Below are positions 35,851 to 43,368 of a stretch of 44,620 nt of DNA, in pieces. The DNA lies in the NCBI GenBank assembly GCA_016125225.1, contig WGME01000020.1, positions 1-44,620 on the forward strand, in the 5' to 3' direction. This stretch comes from a bacterium. GTDB lineage: Bacteria > Planctomycetota > Planctomycetia > Planctomycetales > Planctomycetaceae. Below the pieces are notes generated by a model that was not told the DNA's origin, did no database searches, and saw only the letters and a list, made by a program, of their open reading frames with translations. Numbering within the stretch: the stretch's first letter is position 1; every line of letters starts with the position of its first letter. The translations under genes and the position numbers were made by a program.

Positions 35851-35887
35851 CCAAGGTCGGCGGGGCGAGATGCCCTGCCAACCTTGG
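35851..35887 (+). other. 15-bp hairpin between paralogous genes
   Basis: CCAAGGT and GGCGGGGC (35851-35866) pair with GCCCTGCC and ACCTTGG (35872-35887), with one mismatch and one wobble, loop GAGAT. It lies 37 bases past the stop of copy 1. There is no T-run behind it. Confidence 0.6.
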
Positions 35888-36020
35888 CTGGAGCGCAGGA
35901 GCGTGCTTCACCTTGGGAACAACTCGGAATCGGCCCAAGACGTAACGGAACCGGAAAGTGTTGAACTGGCAAGTACAAATGGCGGACCGGCGTGAGTCGG
36001 TCACAACAAGGAGAAGTGAA

Positions 36021-36224
36021 ATGAGCGATAAACGTGACGACTTGATTCGCGAAGCCATGTGTTTCGGCACTCCCATTATCTATGGAAGCGTGTTTGGGCC
36101 TCCGGGGGTAGTCATTGGGGCTGTGGCCGCTGTTATCGTCGCAGCCTTAGACAAGAACTACCAGAAGTGTTACGGCTCGGCTCCGAATGAATCCCAGTCG
36201 AACAAAACTGGCTCATCGAACTGA
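36021..36224 (+). CDS. Small glycine-zipper membrane protein, copy 2
   Basis: A 67-residue paralogue of the gene at 35598. It has the same hydrophobic GPPGVVIGAVAAVIVAAL segment and the NESQSNKTGSSN tail, but a different N-terminus (DKRDDLIREAMCFG). Its AAGGAGAA site and leader match copy 1. Duplication followed by divergence is the simplest origin. Confidence 0.65.
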   Translation: MSDKRDDLIREAMCFGTPIIYGSVFGPPGVVIGAVAAVIVAALDKNYQKCYGSAPNESQSNKTGSSN

Positions 36225-36263
36225 TGGGCAGCTCCCTGCCTGTGTGTTGTGAGTAACGAGGTC

Positions 36264-36286
36264 GGCGGAGTCTACTCGGCTCCGCC
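36264..36286 (+). other. Hairpin before coiled-coil gene
   Basis: GGCGGAG (36264-36270) pairs with CTCCGCC (36280-36286), nine-base loop, about 18 bases before the next start. Confidence 0.45.
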
Positions 36287-36303
36287 AACTGTTGAGGATA
36301 AGA

Positions 36304-36582
36304 ATGATGATTTTCGGAATCGCAATCGCATTTGGTGCGGGACTTTGCCTCGCCGTCATTCTTCTGTGCTTCAAGGTACAGACAAAAGAGGCGTGGCAAA
36401 AATTCGAGCTGGAGATGAACGTCCATCGCAAGCACGTGGATAAGTTGACGGCAGAAAACTCCAAGTTGCGGGTCGCGCTCGCTGCTGGCGAGATGACGAA
36501 CGACGCGAAGAAGGTGGCCGCGATGACGATGGCTGCGCTGGATGCCATCATCGGCACCGAGAAAGATTCCAGCAATGTTTAA
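36304..36582 (+). CDS. Small membrane protein with coiled coil, 92 residues
   Basis: An N-terminal membrane helix (IFGIAIAFGAGLCLAVILLC) followed by a helical region (FELEMNVHRKHVDKLTAENS) that should form a coiled coil. The tandem ATGs at 36304 and 36307 follow a GAGG site. It resembles small inner-membrane accessory proteins of transfer regions in layout only. No family is recognised. Confidence 0.55.
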   Translation: MMIFGIAIAFGAGLCLAVILLCFKVQTKEAWQKFELEMNVHRKHVDKLTAENSKLRVALAAGEMTNDAKKVAAMTMAALDAIIGTEKDSSNV

Positions 36583-36617
36583 CCAAGAAGTTCATGACAA
36601 CACTAAGGAGGTGTGAA

Positions 36618-36815
36618 ATGGAAAGGCGAAAGCGTGTGTTTTGTACAGTCGTAACGGTCGCCGTTGTCCTGGCAGTCGCCATCGGATGGCAAAAACATCG
36701 GATGCAGCAAAACATCCAGAACGTGATTCAAAAGCACCAGGACGGGCAGCGGCAAGAGCGTGCGCAGCCGGGCGCAGTGGTAGACCCGGATGGCACGATC
36801 CGCTGGCGGAATTAG
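36618..36815 (+). CDS. Small membrane protein, 65 residues
   Basis: A basic N-terminus (MERRKRVF), one membrane helix (TVVTVAVVLAVAIGW) and a polar tail rich in Gln. AAGGAGG is at the right spacing. The order matches a type II or signal-anchored protein. The function is unknown. Confidence 0.6.
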   Translation: MERRKRVFCTVVTVAVVLAVAIGWQKHRMQQNIQNVIQKHQDGQRQERAQPGAVVDPDGTIRWRN

Positions 36816-36925
36816 CGCATCCACAGCGAACGGTTAGTTGTGATCGCTCAATCTGGCGGTGGTGAGCGACAGTGTAACGATCTGAGCGGGAACATCGCCC
36901 CCGCGATTCTTTTCGGAGTCAAGCA

Positions 36926-36988
36926 ATGGAATTTCTCGTCATTGGATTGATGTTGTTTGTGCTGACGATGCCACACGACCCGGAATAG
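36926..36988 (+). CDS. Possible 20-residue membrane peptide
   Basis: A short frame MEFLVIGLMLFVLTMPHDPE preceded by CGGAG. It is almost entirely hydrophobic. It lies directly before the HTH gene and could be a leader or a toxin-like peptide. Support is only the ribosome-binding site and composition. Confidence 0.35.
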   Translation: MEFLVIGLMLFVLTMPHDPE

Positions 36989-36993
36989 CAGGT

Positions 36994-37260
36994 ATGGCCA
37001 TGACGCTGGAAGAACGCCTTGAAAAGATCGAGTCCATGCTCGTCGTACTGGTCGAGCGGCAGCAGGTGCGGGAGTGGTACTCCGTCGATGAGTTCGCCCG
37101 GATCGTCGGGCGTGCGGAGTTCACCTGCCGCGAGTGGTGCCGAACCGGTCGCATCAAGGCGGAGAAAAAGCAGAGTGGCCGTGGCGCCCACGCCTCTTGG
37201 GTCATCTCCCATGAAGAGTTGCAACGCTACCAGCGAGACGGGTTGCTGCATGGTCGATGA
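36994..37260 (+). CDS. HTH_17/excisionase-like DNA-binding protein
   Basis: An 88-residue protein. After a coiled coil (LEERLEKIESMLVVLVER) comes a winged helix with EWYSVDEFARIVGRAEFTC and REWCRTGRIKAEKK, typical of MerR/Xis-like proteins, then HASWVISHEELQRY. It could be the directionality factor of the serine recombinase encoded downstream, or a regulator. Starts at 36994 or 37000 are both possible. Confidence 0.75.
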   Translation: MAMTLEERLEKIESMLVVLVERQQVREWYSVDEFARIVGRAEFTCREWCRTGRIKAEKKQSGRGAHASWVISHEELQRYQRDGLLHGR

Positions 37261-37364
37261 GCAGCAACCCCTTTCGCGTGATTCAATCTTCCCGCGCGCC
37301 GGGACGCCGTGGAACGTGCGCGCCTTTGTCGAACCTTTTCTTTCAGCGGTGGTGAGTTCCAGTC

Positions 37365-37589
37365 ATGGCCCGAAGCAATCGAAAAAAGGATTGCAAAGTC
37401 GCGGAAGGTGCCCGACCGGGCATCGTCCCGGCGGGGGCACCGGACTGGATCACGGCTGAACTCATCGGGAAGACCATTCAGGTCTGGCAGCCGTACTACC
37501 AAGCTACCCTCACGCCCGAAGAAGCCGTTACAATGATCCAGTCGGTGGGTCGGTTGTATCAGGCTCTTTCTTCGGGGGCATCGCCATGA
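37365..37589 (+). CDS. Small protein overlapping recombinase start, 74 residues
   Basis: A soluble protein with WITAELIGKTIQVWQPYYQ and a C-terminal helix. It overlaps the recombinase start by four bases (ATGA), so it is likely translated with it. It could help the recombinase; no family is recognised. The ribosome-binding site is weak. Confidence 0.6.
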   Translation: MARSNRKKDCKVAEGARPGIVPAGAPDWITAELIGKTIQVWQPYYQATLTPEEAVTMIQSVGRLYQALSSGASP

Positions 37590-39184
37590 AGCAATTCGTT
37601 GCACTCGCTCGCGTCAGCAGCCGGGAACAGGAACGTGAAGGCTTCAGCCTCGAAGTGCAGGAAGACGGCCTGAAGCGGTACGCGGCCCAGGCCGGCGGCG
37701 AAATCGCCAAGCTCTTCAAGATCGCCGAGACGGCCAGCAAGGGCGAGGAACGCAAGACGTTCCGCGAGCTGATCGCCTACGCCAAGAAGAACGCCTTCGC
37801 CCTGGATGGGCTGCTTTTCTACAAGGTGGACCGGGCCGCCCGCAATTTGTTCGATTACGTCGAACTGGAGCGGCTGGAATCTGAATACAATCTGCCGTTC
37901 ATCTCCGTCTCACAGCCGACCGAGAACACGCCCGCCGGCCGGATGATGCGTCGGACGCTGGCGAACATGGCGAGCTTCTACACCGAACAGCAATCGGTGG
38001 ACGTAAAGGAAGGGCTGTCACGCCGTGTGCAGGAAGGCTGGTTCGTGGGCCTCGCTCCCTACGGCTACCGCAACATCCGCAAGGACGGTCGTGGTGTCAT
38101 CGAAATTGATCCCGAACCCGCCGCCAACGTCAAACGTATCTTCCACCTCTACGCCTACGAGAACCTGACGCTCGACGCCCTGGTTGAAAAGATCAACGCC
38201 GAAGGCCGCGTCTGGCGGAAGTCGCAGCCGAAGTTTCCGCGAAGCTCGATCCACAACATCCTGAAGGACCGGGCCTACGTCGGCGAGCTTCTGCACAAGG
38301 GCGAATGGTATCGCGGCAAGCATGAACCGCTGATCGATCGGGCCACCTGGAATCGGGTGCAGGCATTGCTTGGCGGGCACGTCTACCATGCCCAGACACT
38401 GACCTACGCCGGGCAACTGATGCAGTGCGGCCACTGCGGGCATCCGATCACGGGCGAGTTGGTCAAGAAAAAGCGGAAGGATGGTGGGGTCAACCACCAC
38501 GTCTATTACCGGTGCACCTATTACAACTGCAAGGACCATCCCCGCATTCGCATCCGCGAAGCCGACATCGAAGCCCAGGTTGTCGCGGTCTTCGGCAAGA
38601 TGAAGGTCGAAGACGAATCGGTCCGCGACTGGTTCCGCATGGTGCTAGCGTCGCAGACCCGTGATGCACAAGCCGACAGCCGCGCTCAGCGTGAAGAACT
38701 GACCCGGCAGGAAACGCTCATCATTCAGCAGCAGGACCGGCTGCTCAACATGCGTCTGGCCGACGACATCGACCAAGAGGTCTTTGCCAAGAAGCACACG
38801 GAGCTACGCGACCGGCTGGCCTCAATCAAGCTACAACTGGACGTGCTTGACCGCTCCCACGACGAAACGGCCGAGTTGGCGGCGAAAGTTTTTGAACTCT
38901 CGCAAACGCTGAAAGAGCAATGGCTTACCGCCGACTACGCTGCGAAGCGTCGTTTGCTCGAAATCGTGTTTTTGAACTGCACTCTCGACGGCGTAACTCT
39001 CGTCCCTGAAATGAGAAAGCCCTTCGACGTTCTCGCCGAAGGGCTTCTTTCTGAAAATAGTCGGGAGGACTGCCGCAGCTTTGAACCATGGACAACGGTG
39101 CGGGACACGTACGCGACGTCGTTCTTCAGCCCAAGACCGTGGTATCTGTCGGAACTGGCCGCGATCGCGGACGAGGTGGCGTAA
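37586..39184 (+). CDS. Large serine recombinase with zinc ribbon
   Basis: A 532-residue site-specific recombinase. The catalytic domain begins FVALARVSSREQ with nucleophile S11, followed by DGLLFYKVDRAAR and GRMMRRTLANMASFY. A recombinase domain (GWFVGLAPYGYRNIRKDGRG) comes next, then a zinc ribbon with CGHCG and RCTYYNC, and a long coiled coil. These enzymes integrate or excise elements without host factors. A transcription terminator sits inside the last 60 codons, so the final part may be altered relative to relatives. It ends six bases before the convergent response regulator stop, so it may mark the right end of the element. Confidence 0.9.
   Translation: MKQFVALARVSSREQEREGFSLEVQEDGLKRYAAQAGGEIAKLFKIAETASKGEERKTFRELIAYAKKNAFALDGLLFYKVDRAARNLFDYVELERLESEYNLPFISVSQPTENTPAGRMMRRTLANMASFYTEQQSVDVKEGLSRRVQEGWFVGLAPYGYRNIRKDGRGVIEIDPEPAANVKRIFHLYAYENLTLDALVEKINAEGRVWRKSQPKFPRSSIHNILKDRAYVGELLHKGEWYRGKHEPLIDRATWNRVQALLGGHVYHAQTLTYAGQLMQCGHCGHPITGELVKKKRKDGGVNHHVYYRCTYYNCKDHPRIRIREADIEAQVVAVFGKMKVEDESVRDWFRMVLASQTRDAQADSRAQREELTRQETLIIQQQDRLLNMRLADDIDQEVFAKKHTELRDRLASIKLQLDVLDRSHDETAELAAKVFELSQTLKEQWLTADYAAKRRLLEIVFLNCTLDGVTLVPEMRKPFDVLAEGLLSENSREDCRSFEPWTTVRDTYATSFFSPRPWYLSELAAIADEVA
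39017..39046 (+). terminator. Terminator-like hairpin inside recombinase 3' end
   Basis: AAGCCCTTCG (39017-39026) pairs perfectly with CGAAGGGCTT (39037-39046) over a ten-base loop, followed by CTTTCTG. It lies within the coding frame about 140 bases before the stop. Confidence 0.5.
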
Positions 39185-39190
39185 GTCGCG

Positions 39191-40321
39191 TTATACGAGG
39201 CGGTAGTGGCCCGTTCGTGGCGCCCCGACGAACCGGAGCAAACGTTTGTCCCGGAGATCGGAAAGATCCCGTTTGGCGGTCTTCTGTGAGCAGCCAAACT
39301 GCTCAACCACCATACTGGCCCGGACTTCCGTTCCCTTCTCGATCTGAGTCATGACCCACTGCTGCCGGGCGTTCAGATCAGGGACATCATCAGGGTCATT
39401 GGGGACATTTCGCCGTTTTACGGGGACACGATCAGGGACATTTTGTCCGTTTACAGGGACATGATTGGGGACATCAGGGACATCGATTCCCTGATCGGGG
39501 ACATTCCCAGCGGCCACCAATCGACGTGCTCCGACGACAACCGACACAAGTTCGTTGATCCGATAGCCTTCACCTTTGCTGCGGACGATGTCCTGATCTC
39601 CGATTTCGATGTTGGCATCCTTCCGTACCTTCTGAACGATCCGTTTGCGAAGAGCGTGGATCGCCTCCGAGATTCCGTTCTGGCCGCGACGGCAGAGGAC
39701 GTCAGGATGATCAGCCAGTTCGTCGCCGCAGTATGCGGGGTAGCGGCCGTTCCCCCGCTTCTCGCAGAGGACGGTGAGAATGCGATTCATCAACGGAGTG
39801 ATCGGCACATCGACGCCGCACACGACCACACGTTTTTTGAGCAACTGCAGTTCGCCCCCTTCGAATGGCCGGGGCGGCGCAGACGTCTTTCGCTTTGCTG
39901 CACCAGAAGATGAAAGTCGCCCGGCCCTGCGGAGCGCGTCCGTGATGGCTCCGTCCAGCGTCTTCCCTTCCCGCTTGAACGGTTTGGCGACGTAATCCGC
40001 AGCGCCGAGCTTCACGCATTCGACCCCCTGGTCCGGACCATTGTTGCCATAGCCGGTCACCACGATGACCGGTCCCAGTCCGAGCGAGACCAGCTCGCTC
40101 AGCAGGTTGAGACCATTCTGCAATCGGGCGAGGCTCCGTTCCGCGCGGACCGGAATCTCCAGGTCGAGTACAAAATAGTCATAGTTGGCTGTGGCCAACC
40201 GCTGGCGGACCTCATCCTGGCAGCAGGCCGAATCGTGTTCGTGACCGAGCGATGTCACGATGTCGGAAACCACATCTACGATATTGGGATCATCATCAAC
40301 GATCAGTGCGCGCAGAGTCAT
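39191..40321 (-). CDS. Response regulator with two DNA-binding domains
   Basis: A 376-residue protein. The receiver has the acidic D9-D11, phosphoacceptor D53 (FVLDLEIPV), T89 and K113 (AKPF). Residues about 155-257 look like an OmpR-type winged helix (NGISEAIHALRKRI, GEGYRI). A VP-rich linker (273-314) made of 11-residue repeats follows. The C-terminus (318-376) is a second winged helix (VVEQFGCSQKTAKRDLSDLR, then GHYRLV) of the DeoR type. Two DNA-binding domains on one receiver are unusual. Its ATG overlaps the kinase stop as ATGA, so it is cotranslated with its presumed kinase. Confidence 0.85.
   Translation of the reverse strand: MTLRALIVDDDPNIVDVVSDIVTSLGHEHDSACCQDEVRQRLATANYDYFVLDLEIPVRAERSLARLQNGLNLLSELVSLGLGPVIVVTGYGNNGPDQGVECVKLGAADYVAKPFKREGKTLDGAITDALRRAGRLSSSGAAKRKTSAPPRPFEGGELQLLKKRVVVCGVDVPITPLMNRILTVLCEKRGNGRYPAYCGDELADHPDVLCRRGQNGISEAIHALRKRIVQKVRKDANIEIGDQDIVRSKGEGYRINELVSVVVGARRLVAAGNVPDQGIDVPDVPNHVPVNGQNVPDRVPVKRRNVPNDPDDVPDLNARQQWVMTQIEKGTEVRASMVVEQFGCSQKTAKRDLSDLRDKRLLRFVGAPRTGHYRLV
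39402..39474 (-). repeat. 33-bp tandem repeats encoding the VP linker
   Basis: Two 33-base units (39402-39434, 39435-39467) and the start of a third are alike; each begins GGGACAT on the plus strand. They encode the 11-residue repeat with VPV and NVP. GGGACA occurs about eight times between 39380 and 39506. Confidence 0.7.
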
Positions 40322-41478
40322 TCTGGCGGTTCTCCCGTGCTTTCAATCGGCAGGACGATCCTCACTTTCGTCCCGGCCTGAATCTGACTGTCAATATCGA
40401 GCGAGCCGCCGTGTCCCTCGATGTACCTCCTGGCGGTCGGGAGTCCGAATCCCGTCCCGTCATGTTTCATGGTTTTGTGGCCGGGGATGAACTCCCGGAT
40501 CTGACGGAGATCATCCTCACCGAATCCCACCCCGTTGTCTTCGATCAGAATGTGAACCCGGTCGATATCCAGCGTTGCGGAAACGGAAATCCAGAACGGA
40601 CCGACCTCATTCCGGATCGACCGAAACGCCTCAAAGGCATTCCGCAGCAGGTTCGTGAACACCGAAAGTACCTGGTGTCGGGCGACTTCGACCGACAGCG
40701 ACTCCGGCACGCTGAATCGCAATTCGATGGCAGCCGGGTCGTGGCCGGTGGCTTGGAAATAGGCGCGAGCAGCGTCGGATGCTTCGCGCACCAGATCGAT
40801 CAGTCGTTCACGCCGACGCTGGGTCGGAAGCGGTTGGGCATAGGCCCGCATGTCATCGAGAAACTGTTCCAGGTCAGCCAGCCTGGTCACGATCGAACTG
40901 GCATGTTGCCCTAGCTTCCGCTTGTCGATCGACCCTGACTTCGCCAGAGCACTCAGTTCTTCCGCGTTGTGTTTGATCGGCGTGAGCAGACCTCGCATGT
41001 TGTGGACCGTGCCGCCCACGAGCATGTCGAAGTGCTTCTCAACAATCCGCCGCGCCTTTCGTGTGGGGAGCGAACCGTACAGCCGTTCCATCGAATCGTA
41101 TTCGGCCGCGAGATCTCCCGATTTCTTGTTGCGGGCCAGAGCGTTCTTTTCCCCGCGCCGACGGCGATCCAGAGCTCGCTCGGCCGCTTTCCGCACGTAG
41201 TGGTTCTGGTCCTGCGTGAGCGTTGATGCAAGTGGACTGAATAGAGCCTCGGGTAACTGGCTCAGGATCTCCGCCACTTCGCGGCGGACTTCCCACTTCG
41301 GATCGCGGGCCAGCAGTTCCAGAACGGCGACACATTCGTCCGATGGCGCTCCCCAGGCCTCGGTCTGCCCGGTGAGCAGCGAGACCCGCTCCGACCGAGG
41401 AATCGCTTCCGGATCGTCCCGCAATTGATCGGCAATCTGTTTCCAGGCGACAGGAGGAAGAACGTCGTCATTGTCCAT
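40318..41478 (-). CDS. Soluble histidine kinase with HEAT-like N-terminus
   Basis: A 386-residue kinase. Residues about 45-110 look like HEAT repeats (LLARDPKWEVRREVAEILSQ and QNHYVRKAAERAL). The phosphoacceptor region has H159 in VHNMRGLLTPIKHN. The ATPase has the N box (NLLRNAFEAF), DNGVGFG and GTGFGLPTARRYIEGHGG. No membrane segment is seen, so it senses something in the cytosol. The start at 41478 (MDNDDV) is chosen for its GAGGAGAG ribosome-binding site and its short overlap with the ATPase gene. The tie to the downstream regulator is a four-base overlap. Confidence 0.85.
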   Translation of the reverse strand: MDNDDVLPPVAWKQIADQLRDDPEAIPRSERVSLLTGQTEAWGAPSDECVAVLELLARDPKWEVRREVAEILSQLPEALFSPLASTLTQDQNHYVRKAAERALDRRRRGEKNALARNKKSGDLAAEYDSMERLYGSLPTRKARRIVEKHFDMLVGGTVHNMRGLLTPIKHNAEELSALAKSGSIDKRKLGQHASSIVTRLADLEQFLDDMRAYAQPLPTQRRRERLIDLVREASDAARAYFQATGHDPAAIELRFSVPESLSVEVARHQVLSVFTNLLRNAFEAFRSIRNEVGPFWISVSATLDIDRVHILIEDNGVGFGEDDLRQIREFIPGHKTMKHDGTGFGLPTARRYIEGHGGSLDIDSQIQAGTKVRIVLPIESTGEPPE

Positions 41479-43351
41479 AACGCTCTCCTCGTCGGCGGAA
41501 CGCCTCGGCTCCACCTTCGAGGAGCGTCACGATCTCATTCTTGCAGGCATCGACGTCTCCTTCCCTGGTCACACGGGCTTTGGCCCCGTCCGACTCCAGA
41601 ACCACAACGTGATCCGCTTCCCCGAGCACGGGGATGTTCGGGTTGTGAGTGACGAGCACCAGCTGCCGCTTCTTCTTTACGTGGCGGATACTCTCAACGA
41701 CAGTCTGGAAGATGAACCGGTTGTCGAGGTTGTCTTCAGGCTGATCCACAATCAGCGTGCTGTCGCTTTCCAGCAGCAGGATCGGCAGAATCGTGGTGCA
41801 CTTCTGCCCGGTTGAGAGAGACGATGTGTCCTTGTAGTCCTCCCCATCTTTCAATTCGATCAACGGCTGGTCATCCAATTCAACTGTTTCAAGCGTGAAC
41901 AGGAACTCCGGGTCGAACAGAGCGGCGGCCACCTTTGCCGACTGGTCAGCACTCAATTCGGCCCGATCAATCAGTGGATCGGAGTTCCGACTGCGGATCA
42001 CCTGCGTCAATTCAGCCGGGGGCATGGCGGTCACGATTTTCTGCGAGACGACTCCCTGTTTCAGTCCTGCCCCTTTCAGCCGGCTTTCGAGCAGCAGCCG
42101 GTATGCGTCCGAGTTGCCGTATTGAGTAATCGTGACCCGAATCGTCGGGGCCAGTTCTCCATTGATCCGCTCCGCCACGGAATTCCGGACGCCAAACCGC
42201 TCATCCCGCAGTGCCGAGAGCTGCTCCAGCAATTCTGCTCGCTGACGGTACAGTTCCGTGATCTGCTGTTTCAGTTCCGCCTGCTGCTGTTGCCGGGCCA
42301 GGAGCTGATTGCGTGACCGTTCCAGTTCCGCCCGCTCGGCAGCCTCCTGCTGGGCCTGTTTGTGCTTTTCAATCGTGGATCGGAATTCCAGCTCCTGTCC
42401 GCGATGACGCTGCGCGATTAGCTCAATCTGCTCGGCGATTCCCTTTCCCGCCTTCTCGACCCTGGCAACCGCCTTCTGCAGCAATCCGTCGACATCATGA
42501 CCGCAGTCGATGAGTGACTGGGTCGCTTTTCCCAAGATGTCGGCATTGGGGCCCTTCGCGGCCTCTGGATCGACGACGTTTGTCGCCCGTGGGCCAACGG
42601 AATCGACCAGCCCCAGCAGAGAGGCCCGATATTGAACAGCCAGCTCTCGGAGTTGCTTCAGCGACCGCACTTCACGATCGCGGAGGCTTTTCAGGCGATG
42701 CGCTTCGTTGATCTCAGCGCTGGCCCCGTTGGTCGTTCCCGTGAACGCCTTCAGTTTCGTTTCAACCGTTGGAAGCGAGGTCAGTTCGTCGCAGATGGCG
42801 GCGACCTCACGTTCCAGCGGGATGATCTGATGGGCATTCGCCTTCAGCGTCGAGATGAACTGCTGCTCACGTGAGAAGATGTCCGCGATCTGCTGACCGG
42901 CGAAGCTGTCAATTAAATCCAGCTGAAACAGCGGACGGTCGGCGATCGATTCGACCGCGTTTTGAGAAAAAATGTCCGCGCGGAACAGGCCGGACTTCAG
43001 GTTGACGGAGACCGGCTGGTTCTCGGAGTCCAGGATGATGGGCTCATCGCCGAAGGACCGGGTCACATTGTATGTCGAACCATCACGGGCACGGATGCCG
43101 ACGCAGATCCGCCCGCCCCCGAGGTTCCGTTTGACGAGCGTTTCAATCCGCTTCCGTTCATCGGCCGCGTGTTCCCGGCTCGGCAAGGAGTCCAGGGCGT
43201 ATCCGATGAATTCAACGGCGGTCGTCTTCCCCGTCCCCCTCGCGCCAATGACAGTGTTGAGTCCGTGCCCGAATGAAATCTGCAGGCCATCGAGGAAGCC
43301 TCCGATGACTGAGAGAGTTTCGATTCGTTGGACCGCTTTCCGGGTTCCCAT
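41468..43351 (-). CDS. SMC-like ABC ATPase with coiled coil
   Basis: A 627-residue ATPase. Walker A is GARGTGKT (36-43). A long coiled coil lies between about 170 and 390. Then come the signature LSTGQKC (512-518), Walker B LIVDQPEDNLD (533-543) and a switch histidine in LVTHNPNIPVLGEADHVVVL. The pattern matches ATPases of the TrlF/PtuA type used in nuclease-linked immune systems, and more distantly RecF or SbcC. It probably moves on or clamps DNA. The frame is intact. It overlaps the kinase gene at its end and follows the LexA-like gene by 17 bases. Confidence 0.85.
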   Translation of the reverse strand: MGTRKAVQRIETLSVIGGFLDGLQISFGHGLNTVIGARGTGKTTAVEFIGYALDSLPSREHAADERKRIETLVKRNLGGGRICVGIRARDGSTYNVTRSFGDEPIILDSENQPVSVNLKSGLFRADIFSQNAVESIADRPLFQLDLIDSFAGQQIADIFSREQQFISTLKANAHQIIPLEREVAAICDELTSLPTVETKLKAFTGTTNGASAEINEAHRLKSLRDREVRSLKQLRELAVQYRASLLGLVDSVGPRATNVVDPEAAKGPNADILGKATQSLIDCGHDVDGLLQKAVARVEKAGKGIAEQIELIAQRHRGQELEFRSTIEKHKQAQQEAAERAELERSRNQLLARQQQQAELKQQITELYRQRAELLEQLSALRDERFGVRNSVAERINGELAPTIRVTITQYGNSDAYRLLLESRLKGAGLKQGVVSQKIVTAMPPAELTQVIRSRNSDPLIDRAELSADQSAKVAAALFDPEFLFTLETVELDDQPLIELKDGEDYKDTSSLSTGQKCTTILPILLLESDSTLIVDQPEDNLDNRFIFQTVVESIRHVKKKRQLVLVTHNPNIPVLGEADHVVVLESDGAKARVTREGDVDACKNEIVTLLEGGAEAFRRRGERYGQ

Positions 43352-43368
43352 GCTGCTGACTCCGACTG

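Noticed and set aside
37250-37459. 70-codon frame between the HTH gene and the small gene at 37365
   Set aside because: It overlaps the better placed gene at 37365 by 95 bases and has no family features.
39380-39506. GGGACA repeats as an iteron origin or CRISPR
   Set aside because: They are in frame with a VP-rich protein linker, have 33-base coding periodicity and no spacers.
39191-41478. Assignment as the Detocs two-component defence system
   Set aside because: Detocs has a receiver-only decoy and an effector regulator; here a single regulator with two DNA-binding domains is present.
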